A stretch of 26,717 nt of DNA from contig JBAXPC010000007.1 of assembly GCA_037132395.1 (NCBI GenBank), positions 1 through 26,717 on the forward strand, in the 5' to 3' direction. Position numbers and translations under genes: made by a program. The notes beneath the pieces are model-generated. The model searched no databases and was not told where the DNA came from. It saw only the letters and a list, made by a program, of their open reading frames with translations. Positions 6,371-14,073 of this stretch are shown here, piece after piece. Position 1 is the first letter of the stretch; each line of letters begins with the position of its first letter. Origin of the DNA: SICB01 sp037132395 (lineage in GTDB: Bacteria > Patescibacteriota > Saccharimonadia > CAILAD01 > BJGX01).

Positions 6371-6474
6371 TAATTCTTTTAATCTGTATAATTTATTAAA
6401 TTTATATCAAAAAAGTATTTATAAAATGACCAATCTCCTGCATAAAAAATAAATAGCAACTCGTTTGATGGTGG

Positions 6475-6480
6475 TACAAT
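6475..6480 (+). promoter_or_regulatory. Extended -10 promoter of the isomerase gene
   Basis: TACAAT (6475-6480) preceded by TGG, an extended -10 pattern. No convincing -35. It lies 24 bases before the ATG at 6505, and a ribosome site AAGGGAG sits between them. Confidence 0.5.
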
Positions 6481-6504
6481 AGACTTTAAGTAAGGGAGCA
6501 GCAA

Positions 6505-7554
6505 ATGATTGAGTCATCAAAAATTAAGCAACTAGATAAAAGCAAGATATTTGAAACCATCGGAGCCCAGCCCGATCAGCTTCGTCGTAACTATGCCGAT
6601 ACCATGCGTCAAGATATTACTGCTGAGGACGGCGTGGGTGTCAGCAACATCATTTTAGCTGGCATGGGCGGTTCAGCGCTGGCCGGTAATATCATCAAAA
6701 ACTGGCTTTATGACAATCTGATGGTGCCTTTCGAGGTGGTTCGTGGCTACAACCTGCCCGACTACATCGGCCCCGATAGCCTAGTGATTATTTCGAGCTA
6801 CTCTGGTAACACCGAAGAAGCCCTCAGCTGCTACCAGCAAGCTCTAGGCCAAAACGCCCGTATCGTAATTATGACAGCCGGTGGCAAATTGGCTGAGCTA
6901 GCAAAACAAAAAAACCACGCCATACTTGCTTTGCCAGAAGGCTTTCAGCCTCGCCTGGCTGTATTTGCCGGCCTTAAGGCATTGGCTTGTTTATTTGAGG
7001 ATATGCGCCTGGTTGCCACTACCGACCTGCGCGGGCAGCTCATTAACGTCGCCGATTACTTGGACAATGTAAAATTCGCGATGAGCCCCGACAATGAATC
7101 AAACGATAATATCGCAATGCAAATAGCCGAAAAACTAGCCGGCAAAGTTGCCGTCATTTACGGTGGGTCAATACTCGGATCGGCTGCCTACAAGTGGAAG
7201 ATTGATATCAACGAAAACGGCAAACAAATGGCTTTTTATAACACCTACCCAGAGCTCAACCATAATGAGTTTCAGGGCTGGATGTTTCCGACAAAGAAAC
7301 AAGTCGTGTCGGTACAGCTACAATCGTCGCTCGATTCCGAGCAAATGCGTAAGCGTATGGATACCACCACTAGGCTATTGTCTGATCATGGCTTTAAGCC
7401 AGTACTAGTTGAGGCTTTAGGCACCACCCGTATCGAGCAGCTGCTATCTACAATTTTACTTGGTGATTATGTGTCGGCTTATATAGGGATACTCAACGGT
7501 ATCAACCCAACTCCGGTAGAACTAGTTGAGAGGCTAAAAAAAGAGCTTAAGTAG
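6505..7554 (+). CDS. Bifunctional phosphoglucose/phosphomannose isomerase
   Basis: 349 aa. Interconverts glucose 6-, fructose 6- and mannose 6-phosphate in the cytosol, linking glycolysis to mannose-derived nucleotide sugars. It has two SIS-fold halves: the first carries GMGGSA (53-58) and the Ser/Thr-rich phosphate loop SSYSGNTEE (97-105). The second includes the active-site segment PELNHNE (249-255) and the family-typical end NGINPTPVELVERLKK. The residues and the length (about 310-350 in the family) fit the archaeal/bacterial PGI-PMI group rather than classical glucose-6-phosphate isomerase. Start ATG with AAGGGAG seven to ten bases upstream. The next gene is tRNA-Ser; no strong terminator lies between. 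Functionally it pairs with the phosphohexomutase at the start of the window. Confidence 0.92.
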   Translation: MIESSKIKQLDKSKIFETIGAQPDQLRRNYADTMRQDITAEDGVGVSNIILAGMGGSALAGNIIKNWLYDNLMVPFEVVRGYNLPDYIGPDSLVIISSYSGNTEEALSCYQQALGQNARIVIMTAGGKLAELAKQKNHAILALPEGFQPRLAVFAGLKALACLFEDMRLVATTDLRGQLINVADYLDNVKFAMSPDNESNDNIAMQIAEKLAGKVAVIYGGSILGSAAYKWKIDINENGKQMAFYNTYPELNHNEFQGWMFPTKKQVVSVQLQSSLDSEQMRKRMDTTTRLLSDHGFKPVLVEALGTTRIEQLLSTILLGDYVSAYIGILNGINPTPVELVERLKKELK

Positions 7555-7563
7555 ATAATCTGG

Positions 7564-7569
7564 TATAAT
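7564..7569 (+). promoter_or_regulatory. Extended -10 promoter of tRNA-Ser
   Basis: TGG-TATAAT, with TATAAT at 7564-7569, ends 10 bases before the first tRNA base at 7580. This is a normal distance for a tRNA promoter with a very short 5' extension. Confidence 0.6.
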
Positions 7570-7579
7570 TACCCCTTGT

Positions 7580-7670
<91 letters not shown>

Positions 7671-7677
7671 TGAAAAC

Positions 7678-7702
7678 GACCCGCCTTTCGGTGGGTCTTT
7701 TT
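7678..7702 (+). terminator. Intrinsic terminator of tRNA-Ser
   Basis: GACCCGCC (7678-7685), loop TTTC, GGTGGGTC (7690-7697), then five T. Confidence 0.9.
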
Positions 7703-7723
7703 CAATGGCAGGAGTGTGTGTTT

Positions 7724-7801
7724 GAACCCGTAGGGTTCGCGTAGCAAGGCGCGCAGGAAAATAATAAATTTAAATTTAATTATTTTACGAGCACCTTACG
7801 G
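7724..7801. repeat. Palindromic segment between the tRNA-end repeats
   Basis: GAACCC/GGGTTC with loop GTA comes first, followed by an AT-rich near-palindrome AAAATAAT (7758-7765)/ATTATTTT (7779-7786). Its flanks CGTAGCAAGG and CACCTTACG partly pair. No ORF. Possibly the relic of an inserted element or a decayed tRNA region. Confidence 0.4.
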
Positions 7802-7818
7802 AGAAGGCGTCAGCCGCC

Positions 7819-7837
7819 ATCCCTCTCTCTCCGCCAT
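7819..7837 (+). repeat. tRNA 3'-end repeat, copy 2 (att-like)
   Basis: Exact 19-bp copy of 7652-7670 without the rest of a tRNA: the sequence upstream does not fold into D and anticodon arms. The similarity stops sharply after the CCAT. Confidence 0.6.
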
Positions 7838-7904
7838 GGAATGATGCTCACTGCTGTGGGCTTTATTTCATGGCGATGTTTGTTACAACAAGAGCTACTG
7901 GGGG

Positions 7905-7910
7905 TTATAA
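7905..7910 (+). promoter_or_regulatory. -10 box of the dehydrogenase gene
   Basis: TATAAT (7905-7910), about 42 bases before the ATG at 7952, with the Shine-Dalgarno AAAGGAG in between. Confidence 0.45.
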
Positions 7911-7951
7911 TGAAAGATGTAAATAAGCTAAGCAGCAAAAAAAGGAGCACT

Positions 7952-8740
7952 ATGAAAAAAGTATTAATAACCGGCTGCCGGGGTGGCATTGGCCTAGATA
8001 GTGCAGTAGCGCTCGCAAAGCTTGGCTACACCGTATATGCCACCGTCCATAGAGAAGACTCAGTAGGCGAGCTAAAGTCCTATGCTACACAACAAGGTAT
8101 CGAGCTTGAAATATTCAAACTTGATATCACCAAGCAACAAGATAGAGACAAAGCACTGGCGCTTGATATCGACGTACTAATAAACAATGCCGCTATTGGC
8201 GAATCAGGCTCACTGGCCGAAATACCAATCTCAAATGTCAGAAAAAACTTTGAAACTAATGTTTTTGGTACCCTAGAACTAACCCAGTCCGTGCTTAAAA
8301 AAATGATCAAAAAAGATTCGGGCAAAGTTATTGTAATTAGCTCGTTGGCTGGGCGTGTGCCGATAGCTTTTTGGGGAGCTTATTGTATGACCAAATTCTC
8401 GCTTTCGGCCGCCTCCGATATTATGCGTCAAGAGCTCAAGTTGATAACCAAAAATGTCCATGTTGTCGTGGTCGAACCCGGCACCTACGCCACGGGCTTT
8501 AATCAAAAGGTAATGGCTAGCAAATACAGCTGGATGGACAAATCTTCTTATTTTAATAAAGTAATAGATAATATTAGGCAAAAAGAAGAGGCCAGGTTCG
8601 CTTTATTTGAGAGAAAAAGCAATACCTCGATTGTTAAAAAAATTGTTAGGGCAGTACAGGCCGATAACCCCCGCCTACGCTACTCAGCGCCTTGGTGGCA
8701 AGCCGCCGGCACTCGGCTTGGTAGGGTGTTTGGTAAATAA
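7952..8740 (+). CDS. Short-chain dehydrogenase/reductase (SDR)
   Basis: 262 aa, classical SDR. NAD(P)-binding TGCRGGIG (7-14), NNAA (78-81), catalytic Ser131 region VISSLAG, and catalytic Tyr144-x3-Lys148 (YCMTK). The start is ATG 7952: AAAGGAG lies just upstream and the protein then begins directly with the MKKVLITG beta strand. An in-frame ATG at 7841 would add 37 unrelated residues that start next to the tRNA-end repeat. Arg10 and His33 near the cofactor loop hint at NADPH preference (inference). The C-terminal part, after the VVEPGTYAT motif, is similar in layout to lipid- or retinol-type SDRs, but the substrate cannot be told. It is a single gene, with no operon partner; the next gene is on the opposite strand. 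Confidence 0.88.
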   Translation: MKKVLITGCRGGIGLDSAVALAKLGYTVYATVHREDSVGELKSYATQQGIELEIFKLDITKQQDRDKALALDIDVLINNAAIGESGSLAEIPISNVRKNFETNVFGTLELTQSVLKKMIKKDSGKVIVISSLAGRVPIAFWGAYCMTKFSLSAASDIMRQELKLITKNVHVVVVEPGTYATGFNQKVMASKYSWMDKSSYFNKVIDNIRQKEEARFALFERKSNTSIVKKIVRAVQADNPRLRYSAPWWQAAGTRLGRVFGK

Positions 8741-8826
8741 ACTCATTATAGTGATAGCTAGCTTTTCTTAGGAATTACAGAACAAGGTGAGACCTTATTA
8801 GGATTATAGGGGCTGCTTCAATGTTG

Positions 8827-8847
8827 CAAAAGTCCTGAGCCTAGGAC
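8827..8847 (-). terminator. Terminator-like hairpin for the minus-strand phosphatidyltransferase
   Basis: On the minus strand GTCCT-AGGCTC-AGGAC (8847-8832) is followed by TTTTG. It is the second hairpin downstream of the gene at 8931-9452, after the larger one at 8873-8913. Confidence 0.5.
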
Positions 8848-8872
8848 GGCGCAAGCTTGCACAACTAGAAAC

Positions 8873-8913
8873 GCCACCTCCAGACGCGATGAAAATATCG
8901 CGCCGGAGGTGGC
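8873..8913. terminator. Large GC-rich hairpin downstream of the phosphatidyltransferase
   Basis: GCCACCTCC (8873-8881) with GGAGGTGGC (8905-8913), containing an inner stem CGCGAT (8885-8890)/ATCGCG (8897-8902) with an A-rich loop. It begins 17 bases after the stop of the minus-strand gene. No long T-run follows, so it may protect the 3' end as much as terminate. Confidence 0.65.
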
Positions 8914-8930
8914 TAAGATGCCTGAGTACG

Positions 8931-9452
8931 TCAGGCGGCGTTGCCTCTCAGCCAGGCCGAGAGCCGGTTCCTTTTGGCATTGGCCATCAAGCTGCCGATT
9001 GCCAGCGCGAGGATGAACCCCCAAGCTGGCACGTTGGCCTTTACGCCGTAGATTACAGCTGTGGTAAGAATCACAGCCAGGAAGTAGAGCGGCATGAAGC
9101 CGGTTCCAATCTTCTTTAGTAATCCGCCGCCGAAGTTGGCGGCCAGGTGCCCCCAGATAGCTAAGGTTATGAGTGGTGCCAGAGCCAGCCAGCCCACAAC
9201 GCCTGTTATTAGCAGGCCAAGACCTGCTCCCATGGTGAGGGCGAGGTCGCAGATTGGCTCAAGAACCTCAGCACCAAAATCAGTGCCGCAGTTCCATCTC
9301 TTCGCGAGGTAGCCGTCCATCCAGTCGGTTGCGAGACCAGTCAGAAGGACTGCGAGGGCTTGTGGCCAGAGGCCGTTACAAGCCAGTAGCAGTGCCAGCA
9401 CTCCGAGAGGGATCCTGGTGATCGAAAAACCGTTCACAATCTTTGTGTGCAT
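8931..9452 (-). CDS. CDP-alcohol phosphatidyltransferase-like membrane protein with altered motif
   Basis: 173 aa. The family joins a CDP-linked lipid to an alcohol (for example glycerol 3-phosphate or inositol phosphate) in the membrane. The start is ATG 9452 after AAAGGGGG; the frame stays open upstream, but that part is not family-like. Motif region: DWMDGYLAK (43-51) gives the first two Asp and Gly, and the end D69 is present. Against the D-x2-D-G-x2-A-R-x8-9-G-x3-D-x3-D consensus, Arg is Lys51, the third Asp is Glu65, and the conserved Gly position falls on Ala61 because of one extra residue. Four to five hydrophobic helices (about 15-41, 70-100, 100-112, 120-138, 143-158). Base use is GC-rich, like the orphan gene at 5370-6149 and unlike its neighbours. 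Activity may be altered or specialised. Confidence 0.8.
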   Translation of the reverse strand: MHTKIVNGFSITRIPLGVLALLLACNGLWPQALAVLLTGLATDWMDGYLAKRWNCGTDFGAEVLEPICDLALTMGAGLGLLITGVVGWLALAPLITLAIWGHLAANFGGGLLKKIGTGFMPLYFLAVILTTAVIYGVKANVPAWGFILALAIGSLMANAKRNRLSAWLRGNAA

Positions 9453-9492
9453 CTTCGTTACCCCCTTTGGTTGACGATCGAAGAATGCTACT

Positions 9493-9520
9493 ACAATAAC
9501 ATAAATAATATAAAAGTCAA
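9493..9520 (-). promoter_or_regulatory. Promoter of the phosphatidyltransferase gene
   Basis: On the minus strand TTGACT (9520-9515), 16 bp, TATTGT (9498-9493). It lies about 40 bases upstream of the ATG at 9452. Confidence 0.45.
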
Positions 9521-9577
9521 GCACATTAAGACATCGAAAATCTTGGACACTTTCACCTAAACTGGAAGGAGATAAAA

Positions 9578-9637
9578 GTGAGTACCAAATATAAGACCAA
9601 CAAAAAACCCCAACTCTACGGAGCCACAGCACATTAA
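9578..9637 (+). CDS. Possible 19-residue small protein or leader peptide
   Basis: GTG start 6 bases after GGAAGGAG, a better ribosome site than most genes here have, then 19 codons to TAA. The predicted peptide is basic in its first half and ends LYGATAH. It lies between the divergent phosphatidyltransferase and M3 peptidase genes. The peptidase gene has its own -10 box downstream (9666-9671), so this would be a separate transcript. Without homologues it could be chance. Confidence 0.35.
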   Translation: MSTKYKTNKKPQLYGATAH

Positions 9638-9665
9638 GTAGTAGCCGAAACAGCACTAAATGCAG

Positions 9666-9671
9666 TAAAAT
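9666..9671 (+). promoter_or_regulatory. -10 box TAAAAT, leaderless M3 peptidase mRNA
   Basis: TAAAAT (9666-9671) ends 6 bases before ATG 9678, so transcription should begin at the start codon. No Shine-Dalgarno. Confidence 0.45.
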
Positions 9672-9677
9672 GTAGGT

Positions 9678-11447
9678 ATGAACAACAACTGGAACCTCGA
9701 CGACATTGTAACGCTTAAAGATTTTGATAGCTTAATGGCTACAACCAAGACGCAGATAGCGCAGTTTGATGATTATTTTGCCAAGATGAACCCAGAAATG
9801 TCCGATTCGGATTTTGTGGCCTTCACCAGGCATCACGAAATATGCCTGGAGAGCATTCATCGGCTTGGCTCGCGCCCTGCGCTAATGGAAGCAGCCGACC
9901 AAAAAGATAGTTTGGCCAACAAGCTCAAGAACCAAGTTAAAGACCTAGAGATATACTTTGGCGAAAAGATCCAGCCAATTAGCCTTTGGCTCAAAGGTAA
10001 GGAAGTAGCTGGAAAAAACACACTAGACGATGCCAACGCCAAACGGCTATTTGCTGCCAACCCAGACTTAGAGTATGTTTATAATTATTCTCGGCTAATG
10101 GGACGCTATAGCCTCGATGAGAAATCCGAAAACATCATTACAGCCAAGGACTCTAACGGAACGCAGATTATTACTGATCTTCGCGACATGATCGAGACGG
10201 AGTTTGAATTCGACTTTAACCCCAAGGGCGGTAAGCGCCAAAAAATCACCAATAACGCCGAAATTAGTAGCTACGCTTACTCGGCCGACCCGGCTGAGCG
10301 CGAAGCGGCTTTTAAGGCCCGCTTCGAGCAGTACGAAAAAAACATCGATAAGTTCTTCGTGGCTTATCAGGCGATAGTCAAAGACTGGGGCTACGAAACC
10401 AAAACCCGTGGCTTCGATAGCGCCATTAGTATGCGCAATACCGCCAACCACATCGACGACCAAACCATCTCGACTTTAGTAGAAGTATGTAGCAAAAATG
10501 TTGGAGTTTTTCAGGACTACTTTAAGTTTAAGGCCAAGCAACTAGGCAAGCCCCAACTAACGAGGTTTGATTTGTATGCACCAATTGGTGAGGCCAACAC
10601 GAGCTATAGCTACATAGACGCAATCGAGCTAGTCGATGCAGCCTTTAGGAGCTTTAGCCCGACATTTGCTGATAATGCCAAAACCATCATTGCTCAAAAC
10701 CACATCGATTCGCACCCTGCCGACACCAAACGCGGTGGCGCATTTTGTATGACGGTTGCACCTTCGGTTACACCCTATGTGCTGCTCAATTTTGCTGGCA
10801 AAATGCGCGATGTCAGCACCTTGGCTCACGAGCTAGGCCATGGTGTACATAGTATTTATGCCAACGGGCATGGTATTTCGGCCCAACACGCCACTCTGCC
10901 GCTGGCTGAGACAGCCTCGACATTTGGCGAGATGATACTTTTTGAAAAGATTTTGTCTGAAACCAAAGATAACGAAACCAAAAAACAGCTCTTGAGCGAC
11001 AAAATGGCCGATAGCTACGCCACGATTTGTCGCCAAAATTTTATTGTGAAGTTCGAAATTCAGGCCCACGAGGCACTTCAAAAGGGTATCGAGCAAAAAG
11101 ATTTAAGCCAAATGTGGCTCGATAACCTCAAGGAGCAGTTTGGCGATAGCGTCGAGGTCGACGATATGTTCCGTTATGAGTGGTCCTATATTCCGCACAT
11201 CATCCATACGCCATTTTATTGCTACAGCTACAACTTTGGTGAGCTGCTGAGTATGGCACTTTATGCCAAATACAAATCCGAGGGCGAGAGCTTTGTGCCG
11301 AGTATCGAGAATATATTGCGTGCAGGTGGCTCGGAAGACCCCAAGAAAGTATTAAAATCAGTCGGAATCGATATGAGCTCGGCTGAGTTTTGGCAGGGCA
11401 GCTTTGGTCTCCTTGCTAACTGGCAAAAAGAACTCGAAGCGCTATGA
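9678..11447 (+). CDS. M3 family oligoendopeptidase (PepF-like)
   Basis: 589 aa, the usual 560-620 of the family. Zinc metallopeptidase that cleaves short peptides in the cytosol. Residues 1-200 form the helical N-terminal lobe. The catalytic core has AHELGHGVHS, with zinc ligands His384 and His388 and catalytic Glu385 (HExxH), and the third ligand Glu411 in LAETASTFGEM. Downstream HTPFYCYSYNFGEL matches the substrate-binding segment of PepF-type enzymes. In an organism with few biosynthetic routes it probably recycles amino acids from imported or cytosolic peptides (inference). No signal peptide. It is the first gene of a three-gene set; the next gene begins inside its stop codon (ATGA overlap). 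The mRNA looks leaderless. Confidence 0.95.
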   Translation: MNNNWNLDDIVTLKDFDSLMATTKTQIAQFDDYFAKMNPEMSDSDFVAFTRHHEICLESIHRLGSRPALMEAADQKDSLANKLKNQVKDLEIYFGEKIQPISLWLKGKEVAGKNTLDDANAKRLFAANPDLEYVYNYSRLMGRYSLDEKSENIITAKDSNGTQIITDLRDMIETEFEFDFNPKGGKRQKITNNAEISSYAYSADPAEREAAFKARFEQYEKNIDKFFVAYQAIVKDWGYETKTRGFDSAISMRNTANHIDDQTISTLVEVCSKNVGVFQDYFKFKAKQLGKPQLTRFDLYAPIGEANTSYSYIDAIELVDAAFRSFSPTFADNAKTIIAQNHIDSHPADTKRGGAFCMTVAPSVTPYVLLNFAGKMRDVSTLAHELGHGVHSIYANGHGISAQHATLPLAETASTFGEMILFEKILSETKDNETKKQLLSDKMADSYATICRQNFIVKFEIQAHEALQKGIEQKDLSQMWLDNLKEQFGDSVEVDDMFRYEWSYIPHIIHTPFYCYSYNFGELLSMALYAKYKSEGESFVPSIENILRAGGSEDPKKVLKSVGIDMSSAEFWQGSFGLLANWQKELEAL

Positions 11448-11833
11448 TAAAAGCCATCTTTTTTGATTTCTATGGAGTTATCAATTTGGCTGGCGAACTA
11501 AATTCAGAAGTATCAGATTTCGTAAAAGCTAACCATCAGCAATATAAATTCGCGGTACTATCAGCTGCTGATACAGATCTGCATGAATGGCTCGATGCAA
11601 AAGGCATTGGACAGTTTTTTGATATCATACAAACTACAGCTGAGATTGGGATCAGCAAAACCGCACCTGAATTCTTCACCATTCCTCTAAAAAAGATGAA
11701 TCTCGAGGCTGATGAGGTTTTATTTGTAGACGATATCGAAACCTATATTTTGGTGGCGGACAAATTGGGCTTTAAGGTTGCATTGTATGATTACAACGCC
11801 AATCTGATTGATCAAATCAAAGCAAAGCTATGA
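11444..11833 (+). CDS. Small HAD-superfamily hydrolase-like protein
   Basis: 129 aa. Haloacid dehalogenase fold: motif I FFDFYGV with nucleophile Asp8, motif II Ser40 (VLSA), motif III Lys72 (ISKTAPEFF), motif IV VDD (Asp96, Asp97). The second Asp of motif I, the usual acid/base of phosphatases, is Tyr10. It may therefore be a weak phosphatase, a non-phosphatase HAD or a binding protein. There is essentially no cap domain between motifs I and II, and the protein is shorter than typical HAD phosphatases (200-250). It starts by ATGA overlap with the peptidase and ends by ATGA overlap with the next gene, so the three are translated as a coupled unit. Confidence 0.82.
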   Translation: MIKAIFFDFYGVINLAGELNSEVSDFVKANHQQYKFAVLSAADTDLHEWLDAKGIGQFFDIIQTTAEIGISKTAPEFFTIPLKKMNLEADEVLFVDDIETYILVADKLGFKVALYDYNANLIDQIKAKL

Positions 11834-13209
11834 AACCCAGAACAAAGACCGCAATTTTGGCAGCCACCATTATTGCAGTAGTTGTTGTTATTTTTGCGGG
11901 CAGCTGGGTAGCCCTACAAAATAGACCGAAGCTCACCAAACTCCGAGTCAGCAAGAGTATTTTTGTTGACCCCGTCATCGCTGCCGACAAGAGCGCAATA
12001 TACCTAGACGCAATAAGGGATTCGTTAGGTACAAAAGATTATGATGTTACGCAGTCTAGCAGCAGCGACGCCGACATTGTGGTTAGTACCACTAATTCAA
12101 CTGGCTACCAAGCTCTCGTTAGCGAGCCAATTGGTAGCCCAATGGCTCTGATTGGCCCGCAAATTATCGAGCCGACTCAGAAGCCGACGAGCTACATTAA
12201 ATTATCAACCGAACTAAGCGACAAATTGCCACTCATTAAAGAAAAACTAAAACAAACACTAAAAGCACCCACACCTTGGAGCCTAACAGTCGCCGGCGAT
12301 ATCATAATTGGCCGCACGGTATATCAGCAAGAAGCTAAGTTTGGGGACTACACCAGCTCGTTTACAAAAGTTAAAGATTTGCTTTCTGCAGCAGACTACA
12401 CAGTTGCTAATGCCGAATGGACGGCGGCCGATGGAATTGCCTACCCACTGCAAGGTATGAGCTTCGTCTCGCCCACTAAATCGCTCGATGGACTGACATA
12501 CGCCGGCATCGACGCTGTGAGCCTGGCCAATAACCATAGTATGAATGGTGGTGTGCTAGCTTTTGAGCAGATGCTCGCCAGCCTTACGAGCAGAGGTATT
12601 GGCTATTTTGGAGCCGGCAAAAGCTACAGCCAAGCACATACTCCATACATCACAGATGTAAAAGGTATCAAGGTGGCATTTTTGGGCTACACCGCAATAC
12701 CTGGCAATTTTGAAGCAGGGCCAAGCAGCACTGGCAATGCCTTTATAAAAATTGCACCTTGGTACCCATTTAATGAGGCCAGTATCGCACAGATGGAGAT
12801 AGATATAAAAACAGCTAAAACAAAAGCAGATGTGGTGATACCTTTTTTTCACTGGAGCGAAGAGTATGTCCATACCCCTAACGAACAAATGCGGCAAGTT
12901 GCCCACAGGGCAGTCGAGGCTGGAGCAACAATGGTGGTGGCTAGCCATCCGCATTGGGTTCAGGGTATCGAGTGGTACAAAGATACGCTAATAGCCTATA
13001 GTCTGGGCAACTTTGTATTCGACCAGGAGCAGAGTCTCAAGACCAAGCAAGGTGTAGTCTTATTGACTGAGTTTGCTGGCGATAGGCTCACCAAAGCCTC
13101 TTTTACTCCGATTCAAATCGAAAATTATTATCAGCCGCATATTCTCGATGGTACCGCAGCCCAAGAAGTTCTAAATAACATCTATGCCCATAGCTACTGG
13201 AAAAATTAA
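11830..13209 (+). CDS. CapA-like poly-gamma-glutamate synthesis protein (calcineurin-like metallophosphatase fold), membrane-anchored
   Basis: 459 aa. One N-terminal membrane segment (about 8-28) anchors an outside domain. Residues 40-145 form a separate N-terminal region of unknown role. The CapA domain starts at about 150: LTVAGDIIIGR (152-162), NAEW (194-197), SLANNHSMNGG (231-241), FFHWSEEY (339-346), ASHPHWVQG (371-379) and SLGNFVFDQ (391-399). The His/Asp/Asn/Glu positions of the metal site are present. CapA proteins take part in export or anchoring of poly-gamma-glutamate in Bacillus; many homologues elsewhere have unknown surface roles, and capB/capC are absent here. Starts by 4-base overlap with the HAD gene. 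Followed by a minus-strand gene with no clear terminator between. Confidence 0.9.
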   Translation: MKPRTKTAILAATIIAVVVVIFAGSWVALQNRPKLTKLRVSKSIFVDPVIAADKSAIYLDAIRDSLGTKDYDVTQSSSSDADIVVSTTNSTGYQALVSEPIGSPMALIGPQIIEPTQKPTSYIKLSTELSDKLPLIKEKLKQTLKAPTPWSLTVAGDIIIGRTVYQQEAKFGDYTSSFTKVKDLLSAADYTVANAEWTAADGIAYPLQGMSFVSPTKSLDGLTYAGIDAVSLANNHSMNGGVLAFEQMLASLTSRGIGYFGAGKSYSQAHTPYITDVKGIKVAFLGYTAIPGNFEAGPSSTGNAFIKIAPWYPFNEASIAQMEIDIKTAKTKADVVIPFFHWSEEYVHTPNEQMRQVAHRAVEAGATMVVASHPHWVQGIEWYKDTLIAYSLGNFVFDQEQSLKTKQGVVLLTEFAGDRLTKASFTPIQIENYYQPHILDGTAAQEVLNNIYAHSYWKN

Positions 13210-13247
13210 AGTTCTACGGGCATAGATTACAATGCAACAATCGCCGG

Positions 13248-13601
13248 TTATTCTGCCTTTGTTCGATATATAGCCAATGCAAAGGCCACAGATAGTGGAG
13301 CGTGTATGATAAAACCAAAATAGCTGATGTTGTCCAGTATAGCCGCATATACCAACCCAAATGTAAGGGCTAAATTAAACGCCAGTAAGTTTTTGTAGCA
13401 ATATTTTTTGATTGCTACCTTGTCGCTAGAGCTATCTATTAGATGCACCGATGATAATGAAAAAAATGCCACCGCTAAGGCCAGCAATCCACAGGTCTGG
13501 ATTAGGCTGGTTGGAATATCGACACCACCTATTTGTTTAATTAGTGATGGCGTTAGCATCATTGCGATTCCAAGACAAAGCCCAACTAAGAAGCTAGCCA
13601 T
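13248..13601 (-). CDS. Small four-helix membrane protein, unknown
   Basis: 117 aa, with hydrophobic helices at about 3-18, 34-50, 70-90 and 93-110. I do not recognise a family. It lies 41 bases after msrB on the same strand and probably shares its transcript. The ATG at 13601 has no Shine-Dalgarno; the frame stays open upstream into the msrB end, so the true start may be different, or translation may be coupled. Tail-to-tail with the CapA-like gene. Confidence 0.65.
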   Translation of the reverse strand: MASFLVGLCLGIAMMLTPSLIKQIGGVDIPTSLIQTCGLLALAVAFFSLSSVHLIDSSSDKVAIKKYCYKNLLAFNLALTFGLVYAAILDNISYFGFIIHAPLSVAFALAIYRTKAE

Positions 13602-13642
13602 CAGGAGCGGATATTGTGCTAACTTGTTTTTTGGTGCTGCGA

Positions 13643-14029
13643 TTATTTTTTGCCTTTCAGCTTTAAATCAAGCGAGCAGGAGTTGATACAAAACGTTTGT
13701 CCAGTAGTGTTCTTTGGGCCATCATCAAATATATGGCCTAAATGAGCTCCACATTTTGAGCAACTGACTTCGGTGCGCTTCATGCCGTAGCGTTCATCTT
13801 GATGCAACTTAACAGATCCGGGCACAGCCTTATCGAAGCTCGGCCAACCAGTACCGCTGTCGAACTTAGTGTCGCTTTCGAATAGTTTTTGTCCGCATAC
13901 CGAGCAATAGTAGCTTCCATCAGAATGTTCATTCCAGTATTTGCCTGTAAAAGCAGGTTCGGTGCCTTGTTCTTGAGTGACATGATAGGTCATCGGGTCG
14001 AGTTTTTTTTGAAGTTCTTTTTTTTCCAC
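13643..14029 (-). CDS. msrB: Peptide-methionine (R)-S-oxide reductase MsrB
   Basis: 128 aa. Reduces the R form of methionine sulfoxide in oxidised proteins. Zinc-binding cysteines C42-x2-C45 and C90-x2-C93, substrate segment GTGWPSF (59-65), catalytic Cys114 in TFCINS. A further Cys118 lies four residues on, possibly a resolving residue (inference). Start chosen as GTG 14029, 6 bases after AGGAG; a TTG one codon upstream would leave only 3 bases. Divergent from the dehydrogenase-msrA pair, with both promoters in a 44-base gap. On this strand TACAAT is a likely -10. Cytosolic: no signal peptide. Confidence 0.94.
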   Translation of the reverse strand: MEKKELQKKLDPMTYHVTQEQGTEPAFTGKYWNEHSDGSYYCSVCGQKLFESDTKFDSGTGWPSFDKAVPGSVKLHQDERYGMKRTEVSCSKCGAHLGHIFDDGPKNTTGQTFCINSCSLDLKLKGKK

Positions 14030-14060
14030 CAAAGTCTCCTATTTTATTATTGTAATGCTT

Positions 14061-14066
14061 TATAAT
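14061..14066 (+). promoter_or_regulatory. -10 box TATAAT, leaderless dehydrogenase mRNA
   Basis: TATAAT (14061-14066), 7 bases before ATG 14074, with no room for a Shine-Dalgarno. Confidence 0.55.
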
Positions 14067-14073
14067 AGACAAC

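Noticed and set aside
6028..6399. Plus-strand ORF overlapping the orphan gene end and the structured region
   Set aside because: Pro/Arg-rich translation typical of a frame-shifted GC-rich gene; it runs through perfect stems and has no ribosome site.
7724..7840. Second tRNA gene
   Set aside because: Only the 3' end matches a tRNA; no D arm, anticodon arm or acceptor 5' strand can be folded.
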